From assembly GCF_001673155.1 (NCBI RefSeq), contig NZ_LZLE01000147.1, positions 1-37,192 on the forward strand: DNA of 37,192 nucleotides, given 5' to 3'. Source of the DNA: Mycobacterium sp. 1423905.2 (GTDB taxonomy: Bacteria; Actinomycetota; Actinomycetes; Mycobacteriales; Mycobacteriaceae). Made by a program: the position numbers and the translations under genes. Every line of letters begins with the position of its first letter. The stretch's first letter is position 1. The notes under the pieces were generated by a model. The model worked only from the letters and a program-made list of their open reading frames with translations, had not been told where the DNA came from and did not search any database. Below are positions 8,301 to 15,700 of the stretch, piece by piece.

Positions 8301-9465
8301 CCAGCCGTAACGCGTTGCGGTGCACCAGGTCCAGTTCGTGACGGGACCCCTCGTCCGGAGCGGTGGGGCGGTTGCGCAGATCGTCGACCGGGCCAAGTAT
8401 CAGGGTGAGCGGCGTGCGGAATTCGTGACTGATATTGGAGAAGAACGTTGTCTTGGCCCGGTCGAGTTCGGCCAGTTCTTCGGCGCGCTGTTGCTGGGCC
8501 CGGTAACTGCGCGCGCTGCACACCCCGGCGGCGATGTGCCCGGCCACCAACTCGACAAAGCCGCGGTAGCCGTCGTCGTATGGACGGTAGCGGTTGAGCG
8601 CGGCGACCAAGAACCCGACCGGCGCACCGCCCTGTTGCAGCAGCGGCACGACCAACGCCTGCACCGGGGGTCCGTGCCAGGCGCCCGTCGGCAGCTCCGA
8701 CGAGGCGCCGTCGAAGTCCACTAGTTGCGTCTCACCTCGCGCCGCCCTTTCGACGGGCCATATCGAATCAGTCTGTCCGCGAACGACTTCCGGTGCCACC
8801 GGATGGCCCGGTGTGATCCCGCTGGCACCGGCCAGGTGAGCCGCACCGTCGTCGCCGAACAGGTAGGTCAGGGTGAACGGAAGGTCGTAAGGGTTGTTCG
8901 CGAGCTGGTCTGCGGCGAAGTCCAGCATTTCTCGCTCGGTACGCACCACGCTCGGGTCAGAGCCCAAGTCGCGCAACGTCGCGATGCGACGCTGTGCGAT
9001 CACCCGAGCGGTGTCTTCGCTGACCACGCAGAGCATCCCGACTACGCCGGCGTCCTCGTCGCGCAGCGGGCTGTAGGAGAAGGTGTGGTATGTCTCCTCG
9101 GGGTAGCCCGAGCGTTCCAGGATCAGCATCAAAGCCTCATCCCAGGTCGCTTCGCCGGTGGATAGGACGTGGTCGACGCGGGGTCCGACGTCCGGCCAGA
9201 TTTCGGTCCACACTTCGCTGGCCGGACGACCCAGCGCCCAAGGGTATTTGCGGCCGAGGGTGTCGCGGCGGTACGCGGCATTGCAGAAGAAGGTCAGTTC
9301 GGGTCCCCAGCCCATCCACATGGGGAACCGCGAAGCGAGCAAGATATTCACGGCGGTCCGAAGGCTCTGCGGCCAGTCGTCCACCGGCCCTAGCGGCGTG
9401 GAGGCCCAATCGACGGCCGCGAGATCGCGTGCGATCTCCTGGTCTGCGCGGAAGACCACGTCCAT
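5338..9465 (-). CDS. Hybrid histidine kinase-receiver-SpoIIE phosphatase-RsbW-like kinase fusion
   Basis: 1375 residues. Order of domains: PAS (about 40-160); GAF-like (170-320); HisKA with SHEFRTPL and predicted phospho-acceptor H347; HATPase_c with N-box NLLSNALKYT (461-470), DTGIG (492-496) and GSGIGLAL (522-529); receiver with DD at 628-629, phospho-acceptor D672 and K724; second PAS (750-870); second GAF (875-1010); PP2C/SpoIIE phosphatase with GGDWYD (1052-1057), GDCVGHG (1071-1077), YTDGLVE (1189-1195) and PDD (1238-1240); and an RsbW-like GHKL domain with EAVANAIEHGH (1293-1303), TDSGSW and GRGI. Every signature residue looks intact. It should sense stimuli in the cytoplasm and control the downstream STAS protein's phosphorylation. 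No membrane helix was seen. GAGAGG abuts the ATG at 9465, so the in-frame GTG at 9459 may be the real start. Confidence 0.92.
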   Translation of the reverse strand: MDVVFRADQEIARDLAAVDWASTPLGPVDDWPQSLRTAVNILLASRFPMWMGWGPELTFFCNAAYRRDTLGRKYPWALGRPASEVWTEIWPDVGPRVDHVLSTGEATWDEALMLILERSGYPEETYHTFSYSPLRDEDAGVVGMLCVVSEDTARVIAQRRIATLRDLGSDPSVVRTEREMLDFAADQLANNPYDLPFTLTYLFGDDGAAHLAGASGITPGHPVAPEVVRGQTDSIWPVERAARGETQLVDFDGASSELPTGAWHGPPVQALVVPLLQQGGAPVGFLVAALNRYRPYDDGYRGFVELVAGHIAAGVCSARSYRAQQQRAEELAELDRAKTTFFSNISHEFRTPLTLILGPVDDLRNRPTAPDEGSRHELDLVHRNALRLAKLVNTLLDFSRIQAGRMQALFEPIDLSAVTAELASVFRSAIERAGLTFTVECPPLDEPVYLDREMWEKVVLNLLSNALKYTFDGSITVRTSRQGADAVVTVSDTGIGVPAQQIPRLFERFHRIESARARSTEGSGIGLALVKELVSLHGGTISAESREGMGTAFTVRLPFGTAHLPADEIGSPAAARPVPGATAQPYLQEALRWLPTGSTPPDTGSTATMTAIAPTETAGERVRVVVADDNTDMREYLTNLLRTSGYEVTAVTDGRQALEAIRSQLPEIVVSDVMMPNIDGLQLLATLRNDPRTAALPVLLLSARAGQEESIEGLLAGADDYLVKPFAAAELLARVRANVELARLRSHQARWRTALVDSLQEAFFVCDEHGAVIEINAAFTEILGYGPEDLPYEPIHPWWPDAETDPESFREVESAFETMLNRTHGAFTVPVRHRDGHRRWVAATFNHADDPATGRRVMVGTLRDVTAEHYVAQRQTALAALNQQLAQADTLDDALRGAAQELLGVWKARRILALTFDDTAHATAPHLVCAGEPMQWGDLALGEQQRFAALRHGDLLTPVTESAGAAGIALQHPAGVLVIWVELSERRPFTPEDQTLLTVLSGRLGQGLQRVYQLDRQRETAVALQRAMLGPVQLPEGFAVRYHPASRPLKVGGDWYDVVDLDKGRVALIVGDCVGHGLGAATVMGQLRSACRALLLEESGPSAALAGLDRFAARLPGARCTTAFCAVLTLDTGELVYANAGHPPPILVHADGTTVRLDGGHGLPLALRPDWSRTEAQVTMPPRATLLLYTDGLVERRGHTIDDGMTRAADLVQQGRSQSIDEVADQLMTRLEPGGGYPDDVAMLLYRQPAPLTLNFVADANHLGPSRAALRSWLKQAGVEPDQIQDVLIAAGEAVANAIEHGHRDRPEGTVCLRATAVVDRLHVTVTDSGSWKPPRETPGVSRGRGITLMQGLMENMTIHSDDAGTTVQMYARIS

Positions 9466-9554
9466 CCTCTCGAACTGTGACCGTCCCAGAGGGAGTGGTC
9501 AGCGACTCTTCTTAAAAGAGAACCATTCGGCGAGACGGCGTCGCCAGTATTTTG
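9466..9554. other. Short intergenic gap with weak inverted repeat
   Basis: 89 bases separate the stop of the MFS transporter gene from the start of the signalling gene, both on the minus strand. A short inverted repeat (CTCTT near 9509, AAGAG near 9519) is present, with no clear T-tract. No convincing -35/-10 pair was found, so it is unclear whether the signalling genes have their own promoter here or read through from the transporter. Confidence 0.35.
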
Positions 9555-11045
9555 TCAGCCCGGTGTGTTGTCATCCGAAGGAAGTTGCTCGGCTTCGGCG
9601 TCGGCCACCGTCAACGGCAAGGCCAGGTCTTCCAACGAACGTTGCTCAGCGGCCACGCCCAGCCACAACTCGACCAGGCCGCCGATAGCCATCACCGCTG
9701 CTCCGATGAGGAACGACCAGACAACGTGGCCGCGCTGGCCGGACTCGATCAGCTGACCGAACAGCAACGGGCCCGTGATGCCGCCGATCGCTGTTCCCAG
9801 TGCGTAGAAGAAGGCGATCGCCAGCGCTCGGGTCTCCATCGGGAAGATCTCGCTGACGGTCAAATAGGCGGCGCTTGCGCCGGCCGATGCCAGGAAGAAC
9901 GTCACCGCGAGGACGCCGATGAACGCCCATACCCCACCCGTGTGGGTCAAGAACACCACGGCGAGCACAACGGCCACGGCGGCAGAACCGAGGTACGACG
10001 CCGTGATCATCTTCTTGCGCCCAATCGTGTCGAACAGGTGGCCCAACACCAGTGGACCGGCGAAGTTGCTCAATGCCCACAGAATGAAGAACAACGGGAC
10101 TTTGTCGGATTGGACGCCGTAGAAGCCGCTCAACAAGGTGCCCAGGTTGAATGTCACGCCGTTGTAGAGGAACGCCTGCCCAATGAACAAGGCCAAGCCG
10201 AGTACCGCCCGTTGGGGATACAGCGTGAAGGCGACTCGGGCTATCTCCCGGAACGAAATGGTCTCGCGCTGACGTATTTTCAGCGGCTTTCCCTGCGGTT
10301 CGGGAAGCGGTTGGCCGGTCTGCCGCTGTACCTCCGCTTCGATCTGACCGACTGTTTCCTCGGCCTCTTGGTCGCGGTTGTGGATGAACAACCACCGCGG
10401 ACTCTCCGGAACATTGCGCCGAACCAGCAGGACGAAGATGCCGAAGATGGCGCCGATACCGAAGGCGAGTCGCCATCCGATGTTCTGCGGGAAGTAGGAG
10501 GTGTTGAGCAGCAGCAGTGAGCCGGCGGCACCTGCGGCCGAACCCAGCCAATAGGTGCCGTTGATGATCAGGTCCACTCGTCCGCGTACCCGCGCGGGAA
10601 TCAGCTCGTCGATAGCCGAGTTGATCGCCGCGTATTCGCCGCCGATACCCGAGCCGGTCAAGAATCGCGCAAGGTAGAAGTACCACGGCGCGAAGGCGAA
10701 AGCCGTTGCCACAGTGGCGACCAGGTACACCGCAAGGGTCAGAATGAACAGATTGCGCCGGCCGAAGCGGTCGGTCAGGTGCCCGAAGAACAATGCGCCC
10801 GCACAGGCGCCAGCGATGTAGAACGCCGCCGCCACACCGATCTGAGCCGGGGTCAAGTTGATGCCGCTGCCCTTCTCGGTCAGCCGGGAGGACACGTTGC
10901 CGACCATGGTGACCTCGAGCCCGTCCAGAATCCACACGCCACCGAGGCCGACGACGATCCGCCAGTGGAACTTCGACCACGGCAACCGGTCGAGTCGTGC
11001 TGGTACCTGAGTCGTGATGGTTCCGGTCTGCGCGCCTGCGCTCAT
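9555..11045 (-). CDS. MFS transporter, sugar/metabolite porter type
   Basis: 496 residues with about 12 membrane spans. Diagnostic major facilitator motifs are GHLTDRFGRRN after the second span, the PESPRWL signature of sugar-porter-like members before the central loop, and a second-half repeat GHLFDTIGRKK. A central cytoplasmic loop (about 215-265) is charged and Gln-rich. Proton-coupled symport of a sugar or organic acid is typical for the family; the substrate cannot be read from the sequence. The ATG at 11045 is used. It precedes the large signalling gene on the same strand at an 89-base gap and is divergent from the secreted LAS-like protein gene. Confidence 0.88.
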   Translation of the reverse strand: MSAGAQTGTITTQVPARLDRLPWSKFHWRIVVGLGGVWILDGLEVTMVGNVSSRLTEKGSGINLTPAQIGVAAAFYIAGACAGALFFGHLTDRFGRRNLFILTLAVYLVATVATAFAFAPWYFYLARFLTGSGIGGEYAAINSAIDELIPARVRGRVDLIINGTYWLGSAAGAAGSLLLLNTSYFPQNIGWRLAFGIGAIFGIFVLLVRRNVPESPRWLFIHNRDQEAEETVGQIEAEVQRQTGQPLPEPQGKPLKIRQRETISFREIARVAFTLYPQRAVLGLALFIGQAFLYNGVTFNLGTLLSGFYGVQSDKVPLFFILWALSNFAGPLVLGHLFDTIGRKKMITASYLGSAAVAVVLAVVFLTHTGGVWAFIGVLAVTFFLASAGASAAYLTVSEIFPMETRALAIAFFYALGTAIGGITGPLLFGQLIESGQRGHVVWSFLIGAAVMAIGGLVELWLGVAAEQRSLEDLALPLTVADAEAEQLPSDDNTPG

Positions 11046-11279
11046 GCTGGCTCCAATCTGAATGGACAGAGACGACGTACCCCACGGCGGCCCGGTCTAT
11101 AACAAATCCGCGTCGGCGCCCGGGGGGAGCACGGGCGAGGCCGAAGCCCGCACGAGGTTAGAAGGGCCGGCGAGGCCGGTCAAGAGCCGGCCCCTCGACG
11201 ATTCGCAACCTGAGAATCTTGACCGTTTGCTGTCGAAAAGCTGTCACATGCGTCGCATACGACACTAGAGTGCTCTTTC
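11046..11279. promoter_or_regulatory. Divergent intergenic region (MFS / secreted protein)
   Basis: 234 bases between divergent genes. It holds TTGACC at 11219-11224 and, just before the GTG start at 11280, TAGAGT (11266-11271), a possible -10 hexamer; the spacing does not make one ideal promoter from the two. A short palindrome ATGCG-T-CGCAT lies at 11248-11258. Nothing else is recognisable, and the promoter call is tentative. Confidence 0.3.
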
Positions 11280-11954
11280 GTGGGCACCGCCGTGTTAGCC
11301 AACGGCCGGGGCCGCTGGTTGGCAATCGCGGCCTCGCTCGTCGTCTCTGCCGCCATGGTCTATGCCCAGAGCAAAACGCCGCCACCACACGTCGAGGCGG
11401 CGGCACCGAGTGCGACGGTTGCGGCATCCGCATCGCCACCCGCGAACGCTACGCACACCGCCAGTCCCGCCGAAGCGGAGATGCTCGCTTCGAATGCCCC
11501 CATCGCCGCTCAAGATTTTCAGCTGTCGTTGCCTGCGGGCGTCGCATCTGAGCAGGGGTTGCAAGTCAAGACCATTTGGGCAGCCCGCGCTATCAGCGTG
11601 CTCTTTCCTCAAATCAAGACCATCTATGGGTACCGGCAAGATGCGTTGAAGTGGCATCCCAACGGGTTGGCGATAGACGTGATGATTCCGAATCACGAGT
11701 CTCCGGAAGGGATCGAACTCGGCACCCAGATAGCCGGCTACGCGTTGGCCAATGCCAAACGGTGGGGCATCTCGCATGTGATCTGGCGGCAGAAGATCTA
11801 TCCCGGTGTGGGTTCGGGAAGTTGGACGGCGGACTACGGATCCGAAACCCTCAACCATTACGACCACGTTCATATCGCCACTGACGGCGGCGGATATCCC
11901 ACCGGCCACGAGACCTACTACATCGGCTCCATGACCCCGATGCCGCCAGAGTGA
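11280..11954 (+). CDS. Secreted or membrane-anchored LAS-peptidase-like protein
   Basis: 224 residues starting at GTG 11280. A hydrophobic N-terminal segment (WLAIAASLVVSAAMVYA, about 13-29) acts as a signal peptide or anchor, followed by an Ala/Pro/Ser/Thr-rich linker to about residue 75. The globular part contains H126 and D133 (H-x6-D in HPNGLAID) and a D-H-V-H pair with H196 and H198. This layout resembles the zinc site of LAS metallopeptidases (D-Ala-D-Ala carboxypeptidase and lysostaphin-like) and the domain found at the C-terminus of several mycobacterial secreted proteins (ARB_07466-like). A cell-wall role is therefore likely but unproven; some members of this family may lack peptidase activity. 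Confidence 0.72.
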   Translation: MGTAVLANGRGRWLAIAASLVVSAAMVYAQSKTPPPHVEAAAPSATVAASASPPANATHTASPAEAEMLASNAPIAAQDFQLSLPAGVASEQGLQVKTIWAARAISVLFPQIKTIYGYRQDALKWHPNGLAIDVMIPNHESPEGIELGTQIAGYALANAKRWGISHVIWRQKIYPGVGSGSWTADYGSETLNHYDHVHIATDGGGYPTGHETYYIGSMTPMPPE

Positions 11955-11991
11955 CGTCGCAGTAACCGAATTCGGTGTCGGCTGATTCCAA

Positions 11992-12020
11992 TTGTGCGTA
12001 ACTACTACCGAGCGTAGTAT
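11992..12020 (+). promoter_or_regulatory. Promoter with embedded palindrome upstream of the small membrane protein gene
   Basis: TTGTGC (11992-11997) and TAGTAT (12015-12020) are separated by exactly 17 bases, a good SigA-type spacing. A perfect six-base inverted repeat, TACTAC and GTAGTA with a five-base spacer (12003-12019), fills the spacer and overlaps the -10. A repressor bound here would block RNA polymerase. The predicted start of transcription is near 12027, about 31 bases before the ATG, with CGGAG at 12046-12050 as ribosome binding site. Confidence 0.5.
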
Positions 12021-12057
12021 TCGGGCATCCTGTTAGCCCGTTCGACGGAGACACGCA

Positions 12058-12501
12058 ATGAAGTGGAGCTTCGCTCAAGTCGGCCTCCTGGTCATTTGCG
12101 CTTTCCATGTCGCCCAGGCGGTGATTGGCCTGATCCTCGAACCCAGCTTTGCAACTGGACCTAACGCCCCGACCATTCAACTGTTCGGCATGGATTACAA
12201 CGGCTGGCACGCCGTCGCCGGGTTGGCGCTGTTCGCGCCCGGTTTCGCGTTCGCGGCCCGCAAGTCATGGTCGGTGTTGTACTTGCTTCTGGCAGCGGTA
12301 GCCGGTGCGCTGCCGGGGCTTTGGGCCTTCTTCTCGCAGCAGGTTGCGTACGTCTTCACCTTCCCACACAACACCACCGACGCCATCGTGCATCTGTGCA
12401 GCGCGGCGTTGATGATTGCGGTAGCCGCCATCCAGATTCGCATGGACGGCGGGCTCAAGAACTCGCTCAGCGATCTGCGGAAAAGCCCTAGCGACCACTG
12501 A
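12058..12501 (+). CDS. Small four-helix membrane protein (DUF4383-like)
   Basis: 147 residues with four hydrophobic segments: near the N-terminus (FAQVGLLVICAFHVAQAVIG), about 45-65, about 72-92, and about 108-124. The short polar C-terminus carries KNSLSDLRKSPSDH. The helix count, length and the conserved N-G-W-H-x-x-x-G pattern in the second helix resemble the DUF4383 integral membrane family of actinobacteria; no function is established. The ATG at 12058 has CGGAG seven bases upstream. It overlaps the 3' end of the convergent iron-sulphur protein gene by 14 bases. The upstream promoter palindrome suggests tight repression. Confidence 0.7.
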   Translation: MKWSFAQVGLLVICAFHVAQAVIGLILEPSFATGPNAPTIQLFGMDYNGWHAVAGLALFAPGFAFAARKSWSVLYLLLAAVAGALPGLWAFFSQQVAYVFTFPHNTTDAIVHLCSAALMIAVAAIQIRMDGGLKNSLSDLRKSPSDH

Positions 12502-13516
12502 TGCCGCTGTCGACGACCTTCACCCGCTTGTTCGGATAACGGCGTTCAGCGTGTGCCTTAGCGTTCGAATTAGGTAGCACGTATAGCGTTTCCTTCTTCT
12601 CCTGCAACGGTTTCAGAACCAGATCCAGGAAACCCTTGCGATCCTCGAGGTAGGGCTCGATGACATCTTCTCCCGCCGGGCACACCGCGAGACAATAAGC
12701 GGCCTTGTAATTGGGCTTGAACGCCAGGCTCTGCCACATCGAAGCGTTCTCCGAATCGGTCACCCGAGAACGGAACTCATCCGCGCTGCTACTGTCTGCG
12801 ACGGTTTGCACCCAGTCAGTGAATCCGCCCATGAATTCTCGATAGTTGTGCACCGAGCATGCGACGAAGTCGAATTCGCCGTTCTTGCCGATTGCGCCGA
12901 CCGGACACGCCGCTACGCACAGTTTGCATTCCAGGCACGGGCTGTAGTCCAGCGGCTGACCGTAGCTGCTGACCGGCGCGTCGACCAAGATGGTGCCGAG
13001 CAGGATGAAGTTGCCGAACTTGGGATGAATTACATTGCGGTGTATACCCATTACACCGAGGCCTGCCGCGACGGCAACCGGTTTGTGGGCCACGACCCAG
13101 ATGCGACCCGGAAAGTTGTCCATCTCCATGGGGAACGTTGCCGACGGATTCAGCGCGCGATAGCCGGCGTCTTGCAGGCGGCGCACGATGCGATGCGCCG
13201 CCTCATTCATGATTTCCCCACTGCGGTGAAACTCCTGGTTGGCCACGCTGCGTGCGGTCGACCTGACGTTGTCGCGGTTCATCCTGACCACCAGCGAGAT
13301 GAAGCTTTTGGTGCCCGGCAGCGCGGCTTGTACATATTCGCGCTCAGAGGCGAGATCGGGATTGTCGACACTGGCAAACGCCACATCGTCGGCGCCGGCT
13401 TCCAGGCACATTTCGCGAAGCGACTGCGCATCAAGTACGCCGGGCCGCTTCGTCGTTTGTGACTGCACCTTTCGGACGGTGGGGTGTTGGGCCAGTCGAG
13501 CAGGAAGTTTGTCCAT
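12488..13516 (-). CDS. 4Fe-4S reductase-like protein related to the epoxyqueuosine reductase/reductive dehalogenase fold
   Basis: 342 residues from the ATG at 13516; an upstream GTG at 13537 lies inside the operator palindrome and was not chosen. Cysteines C194, C197, C200 and C204 (CLECKLCVAACP) form a classical 4Fe-4S motif. C220 followed by C275 and C279 (CLAVCP) looks like a second, non-standard set lacking one of the usual cysteines. The N-terminal part (LREMCLEAGADDVAFASV, and the later GLGVMG segment) resembles the QueG/reductive dehalogenase fold, but HEAT repeats of QueG are absent. A redox role is likely; the substrate is unknown. A strong palindrome abuts the start codon, so expression is probably controlled by a repressor. 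Confidence 0.72.
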   Translation of the reverse strand: MDKLPARLAQHPTVRKVQSQTTKRPGVLDAQSLREMCLEAGADDVAFASVDNPDLASEREYVQAALPGTKSFISLVVRMNRDNVRSTARSVANQEFHRSGEIMNEAAHRIVRRLQDAGYRALNPSATFPMEMDNFPGRIWVVAHKPVAVAAGLGVMGIHRNVIHPKFGNFILLGTILVDAPVSSYGQPLDYSPCLECKLCVAACPVGAIGKNGEFDFVACSVHNYREFMGGFTDWVQTVADSSSADEFRSRVTDSENASMWQSLAFKPNYKAAYCLAVCPAGEDVIEPYLEDRKGFLDLVLKPLQEKKETLYVLPNSNAKAHAERRYPNKRVKVVDSGISGR

Positions 13517-13517
13517 C

Positions 13518-13547
13518 GTGCTGAGTATAGTACACAATACTCAGCAC
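13518..13547 (-). promoter_or_regulatory. Perfect 11-bp inverted repeat overlapping the promoter of the iron-sulphur protein gene
   Basis: Arms GTGCTGAGTAT (13518-13528) and ATACTCAGCAC (13537-13547) are exact reverse complements around an eight-base spacer. The repeat ends one base before the ATG at 13516. On the minus strand it contains TACTAT and TATACT, both good -10 hexamers placed so that the message would begin at or just before the ATG (leaderless or nearly so). Size and symmetry fit a TetR-family operator; the cognate regulator is not adjacent. Confidence 0.6.
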
Positions 13548-13571
13548 GGCCGATGATTCTTCGCCGCCGCT

Positions 13572-13609
13572 CGAAAAACGAAAAAGGACGCCGGGTGGCA
13601 CCGGCGCCC
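13572..13609 (-). terminator. Intrinsic terminator of the PE gene
   Basis: Read on the minus strand, GGGCGCCGG (13609-13601) pairs with CCGGCGTCC (13594-13586) over nine base pairs with one G-U, a six-base loop, and is followed by TTTTTCGTTTTTCG. This is a textbook Rho-independent terminator, uncommon in mycobacteria. It lies 15 bases beyond the PE stop codon and separates that gene from the iron-sulphur gene. Confidence 0.8.
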
Positions 13610-13623
13610 TTCTCGATGAGGAA

Positions 13624-15282
13624 CTATCCGATCGGCGTGATGAGCTGAGCAAGCTGGGGCCCGAAGCTCAGCAGGCCGGGAATGAGGCCGCCGAGCGGCG
13701 TATTGCCCGAAAGCTCGAGCGGCAACAACGTCCCGTCCAGGTCGACAATCACCTGCGGAAGGGTGAGCGGCGTCAACAGCCCGCCGAGAGGGATGTAAGT
13801 GGTCGAGGGAAGAACGGCGCCCGGGAATAACTCGACAAGAGCCGGCGGCAATGCGATGACAGTGGTGCCATTGAGGAAGCCGTCGGCGATAACCGCCGGA
13901 GCTTGCAGCAAGGCGGCAGCCGCAGCCGCAGCGTTCCCCGCTTGCAGGGCACTGGTGAACGCCACCGAGCTGGAGTTCAACGCGCTTAACGCGTTCACGG
14001 GTCCACCGATTCCGTCCAAAACGAGCTGTAGTGGTATTCCGAAGCTCAGGTTGGCCGTGTCGCTGATGCTGAGCGTCGTGCCGAAGTTGGTGACGGCGCC
14101 GAGAAGATTCGTCGCGTTCTGTGTGATCTGTGCAGGGATCGATCCGGCGGGCAATAGGTTGGTGAGATTCTGAGCCATCTGTGCGGGGATGCTGAATATT
14201 GGCGCCAGATCGCCCAGCGGACCTTCCGGCACGATGTTGATCAAGGCCGTGGCACCCACCTCCCCTACTGGAAGCCCGGTGAAGCCCGGCAAGAAGGCGT
14301 TTACCAGAGCTGTGTTGATGTCCCCGTACGCGGCGACGTTGTTGCCCGCCAACAGATCCAGCGCGGCGGCCTGGAAGCCCGCCGGCAGGATTTGCAGCCC
14401 GGCGCCGAAATCTTGGGCGGCGCTGATCAAACCGGTACCGATTGTCTGCGCATAGTTGATCTGGTTGTTGATGAAGCCCTGTACGTACGGCGCGGGGTTG
14501 AATCCCGCCAGTTGCTGGATGCCGGCCTGGATGGCCATCGGGGCATTCGCCAGCTCGGCGGAAAGGTCGGCAACACCAGAAGTGATGGACGAGCCGATCG
14601 TCTGGGCATAGCCGATGGGGTCGTTGACCAGCTGACTCAAGAACGGGAACGGGTTGACGACGATGGTGTTACCGATGGCTTGCAGGTTGTTCAATGTGTT
14701 GGCGGCGAGCGCTTGATACGGGGCGGCCACCGCGTTCGCGAAACTGCTGAAATCGTTGATCAGCCCGGGAGCGCCGGCGTCGAGGGCCTTAAGGCTGGCG
14801 GCGAATCCAGCGACGGACTGCGAGAGAGCCTGTCCCCCAGTCTGGATCGCGCCTGACAGCGCGGCCGGGGCGCTGGCGATAGCCGTCGAGATGCCATTGA
14901 AACTTGCCTGAACGCTGCCGCCGAGGTTCGAGCCGACTGTCAGGCTTCCGAATATTGACTGGGCCGGCCCGCCCAACTCACCGAGCAGAGTGTGCTCTAC
15001 GTTGGCCGCCTCGGCACTCGCGTAGGCGGCGGCTCCGGAATTGACCAGTCCGACGAACTGCTGATGAAACGCTTGCGCCTGGGTGCTCAAGGCTTGGAAT
15101 TGCCGGCCGTAGTCACCGAACAGCGCTGCAATAGCTTGCGAGACCTCGTCTTCAGCCGCTGCCACGACGCCAGTTGTGGGCGCCGAGACCGTCGCTGCGG
15201 CTTCGGCCAGCGAGGTTCGAATTCCAGCCAGATCCTGGGCCGCACCTTGCAGCAGTTCAGGTGCCGCGACCACAAACGACAT
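13624..15282 (-). CDS. PE-family protein with long non-PGRS C-terminal region
   Basis: 552 residues from the ATG at 15282, chosen because MSFVVAAPELL is the canonical PE start and AAGGAG sits seven bases upstream. The PE helical hairpin covers residues 1 to about 95 and contains the helix-turn region and a YASAE sequence that fits the YxxxD/E type VII export signal. The rest (about 100-552) is rich in Ala, Leu, Gly, Asn and Ile with many repeated phrases such as SIPAQMAQNLTNLLPAGSIP, but has no Gly-Gly-Ala PGRS repeats and no recognisable PE-PPE lipase triad. Export through an ESX system to the cell surface is the established fate of the family. There is no adjacent PPE or esx gene, so the partner is unknown. 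Confidence 0.92.
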   Translation of the reverse strand: MSFVVAAPELLQGAAQDLAGIRTSLAEAAATVSAPTTGVVAAAEDEVSQAIAALFGDYGRQFQALSTQAQAFHQQFVGLVNSGAAAYASAEAANVEHTLLGELGGPAQSIFGSLTVGSNLGGSVQASFNGISTAIASAPAALSGAIQTGGQALSQSVAGFAASLKALDAGAPGLINDFSSFANAVAAPYQALAANTLNNLQAIGNTIVVNPFPFLSQLVNDPIGYAQTIGSSITSGVADLSAELANAPMAIQAGIQQLAGFNPAPYVQGFINNQINYAQTIGTGLISAAQDFGAGLQILPAGFQAAALDLLAGNNVAAYGDINTALVNAFLPGFTGLPVGEVGATALINIVPEGPLGDLAPIFSIPAQMAQNLTNLLPAGSIPAQITQNATNLLGAVTNFGTTLSISDTANLSFGIPLQLVLDGIGGPVNALSALNSSSVAFTSALQAGNAAAAAAALLQAPAVIADGFLNGTTVIALPPALVELFPGAVLPSTTYIPLGGLLTPLTLPQVIVDLDGTLLPLELSGNTPLGGLIPGLLSFGPQLAQLITPIG

Positions 15283-15700
15283 ATCAATCTCCTTTGATGT
15301 GTTTTGCCCGATGACCAACGGTCACCCGTCGGTTGCACATGAGATTAATAGCGTGGATCTTACTTTCAAGTAGCAATTCTTTACTCAGCAGTAATAAGCA
15401 GGATATTCCCAGGTCAGCGGAGCTCACCGGCGGCAGCTGGTATTCGACACGGTCCCGGCAAGTGTTCGACGCGAAATTATCGTCGCGACTGTACAGCACC
15501 CACTTCTACCCCGATCGCACACGAAACCGCCTGGCGCACAAACGAAATATGCGAAGTGATCGATCCGGGATTGCCTCGGTCACCGTTGGGCGCGACGTAC
15601 GACCTCAACGGCGCCGCCAAAGCACACCGCGACCTCGAGGCGCAAAACGCATGGCTCGACGATCCTCACCGCCTAACGGCGCGGGGTCATCGCATCCGGG
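15283..15700. other. 418-bp intergenic region upstream of the PE gene
   Basis: The part next to the PE gene is unusually A+T rich (about 15340-15420) and probably contains the PE promoter, but no single -35/-10 pair stands out. A short palindrome TGACC-AAC-GGTCA lies at 15312-15324. The distal part holds a possible gene remnant at 15556-15660. No intact gene was found; open frames here lack family similarity. Confidence 0.5.
15556..15660 (+). pseudogene. Possible C-terminal remnant of a zinc-type quinone oxidoreductase
   Basis: In one frame this stretch reads PLGATYDLNGAAKAHRDLEA. It matches the typical end of medium-chain quinone oxidoreductases, where a P-L-x-x-A-A-x-A-H-x-x-L-E motif precedes the final strand, but the following sequence does not complete the enzyme. 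Upstream in the same frame there is no recognisable reductase. It is best read as a short gene remnant; a chance match cannot be excluded. Confidence 0.3.
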
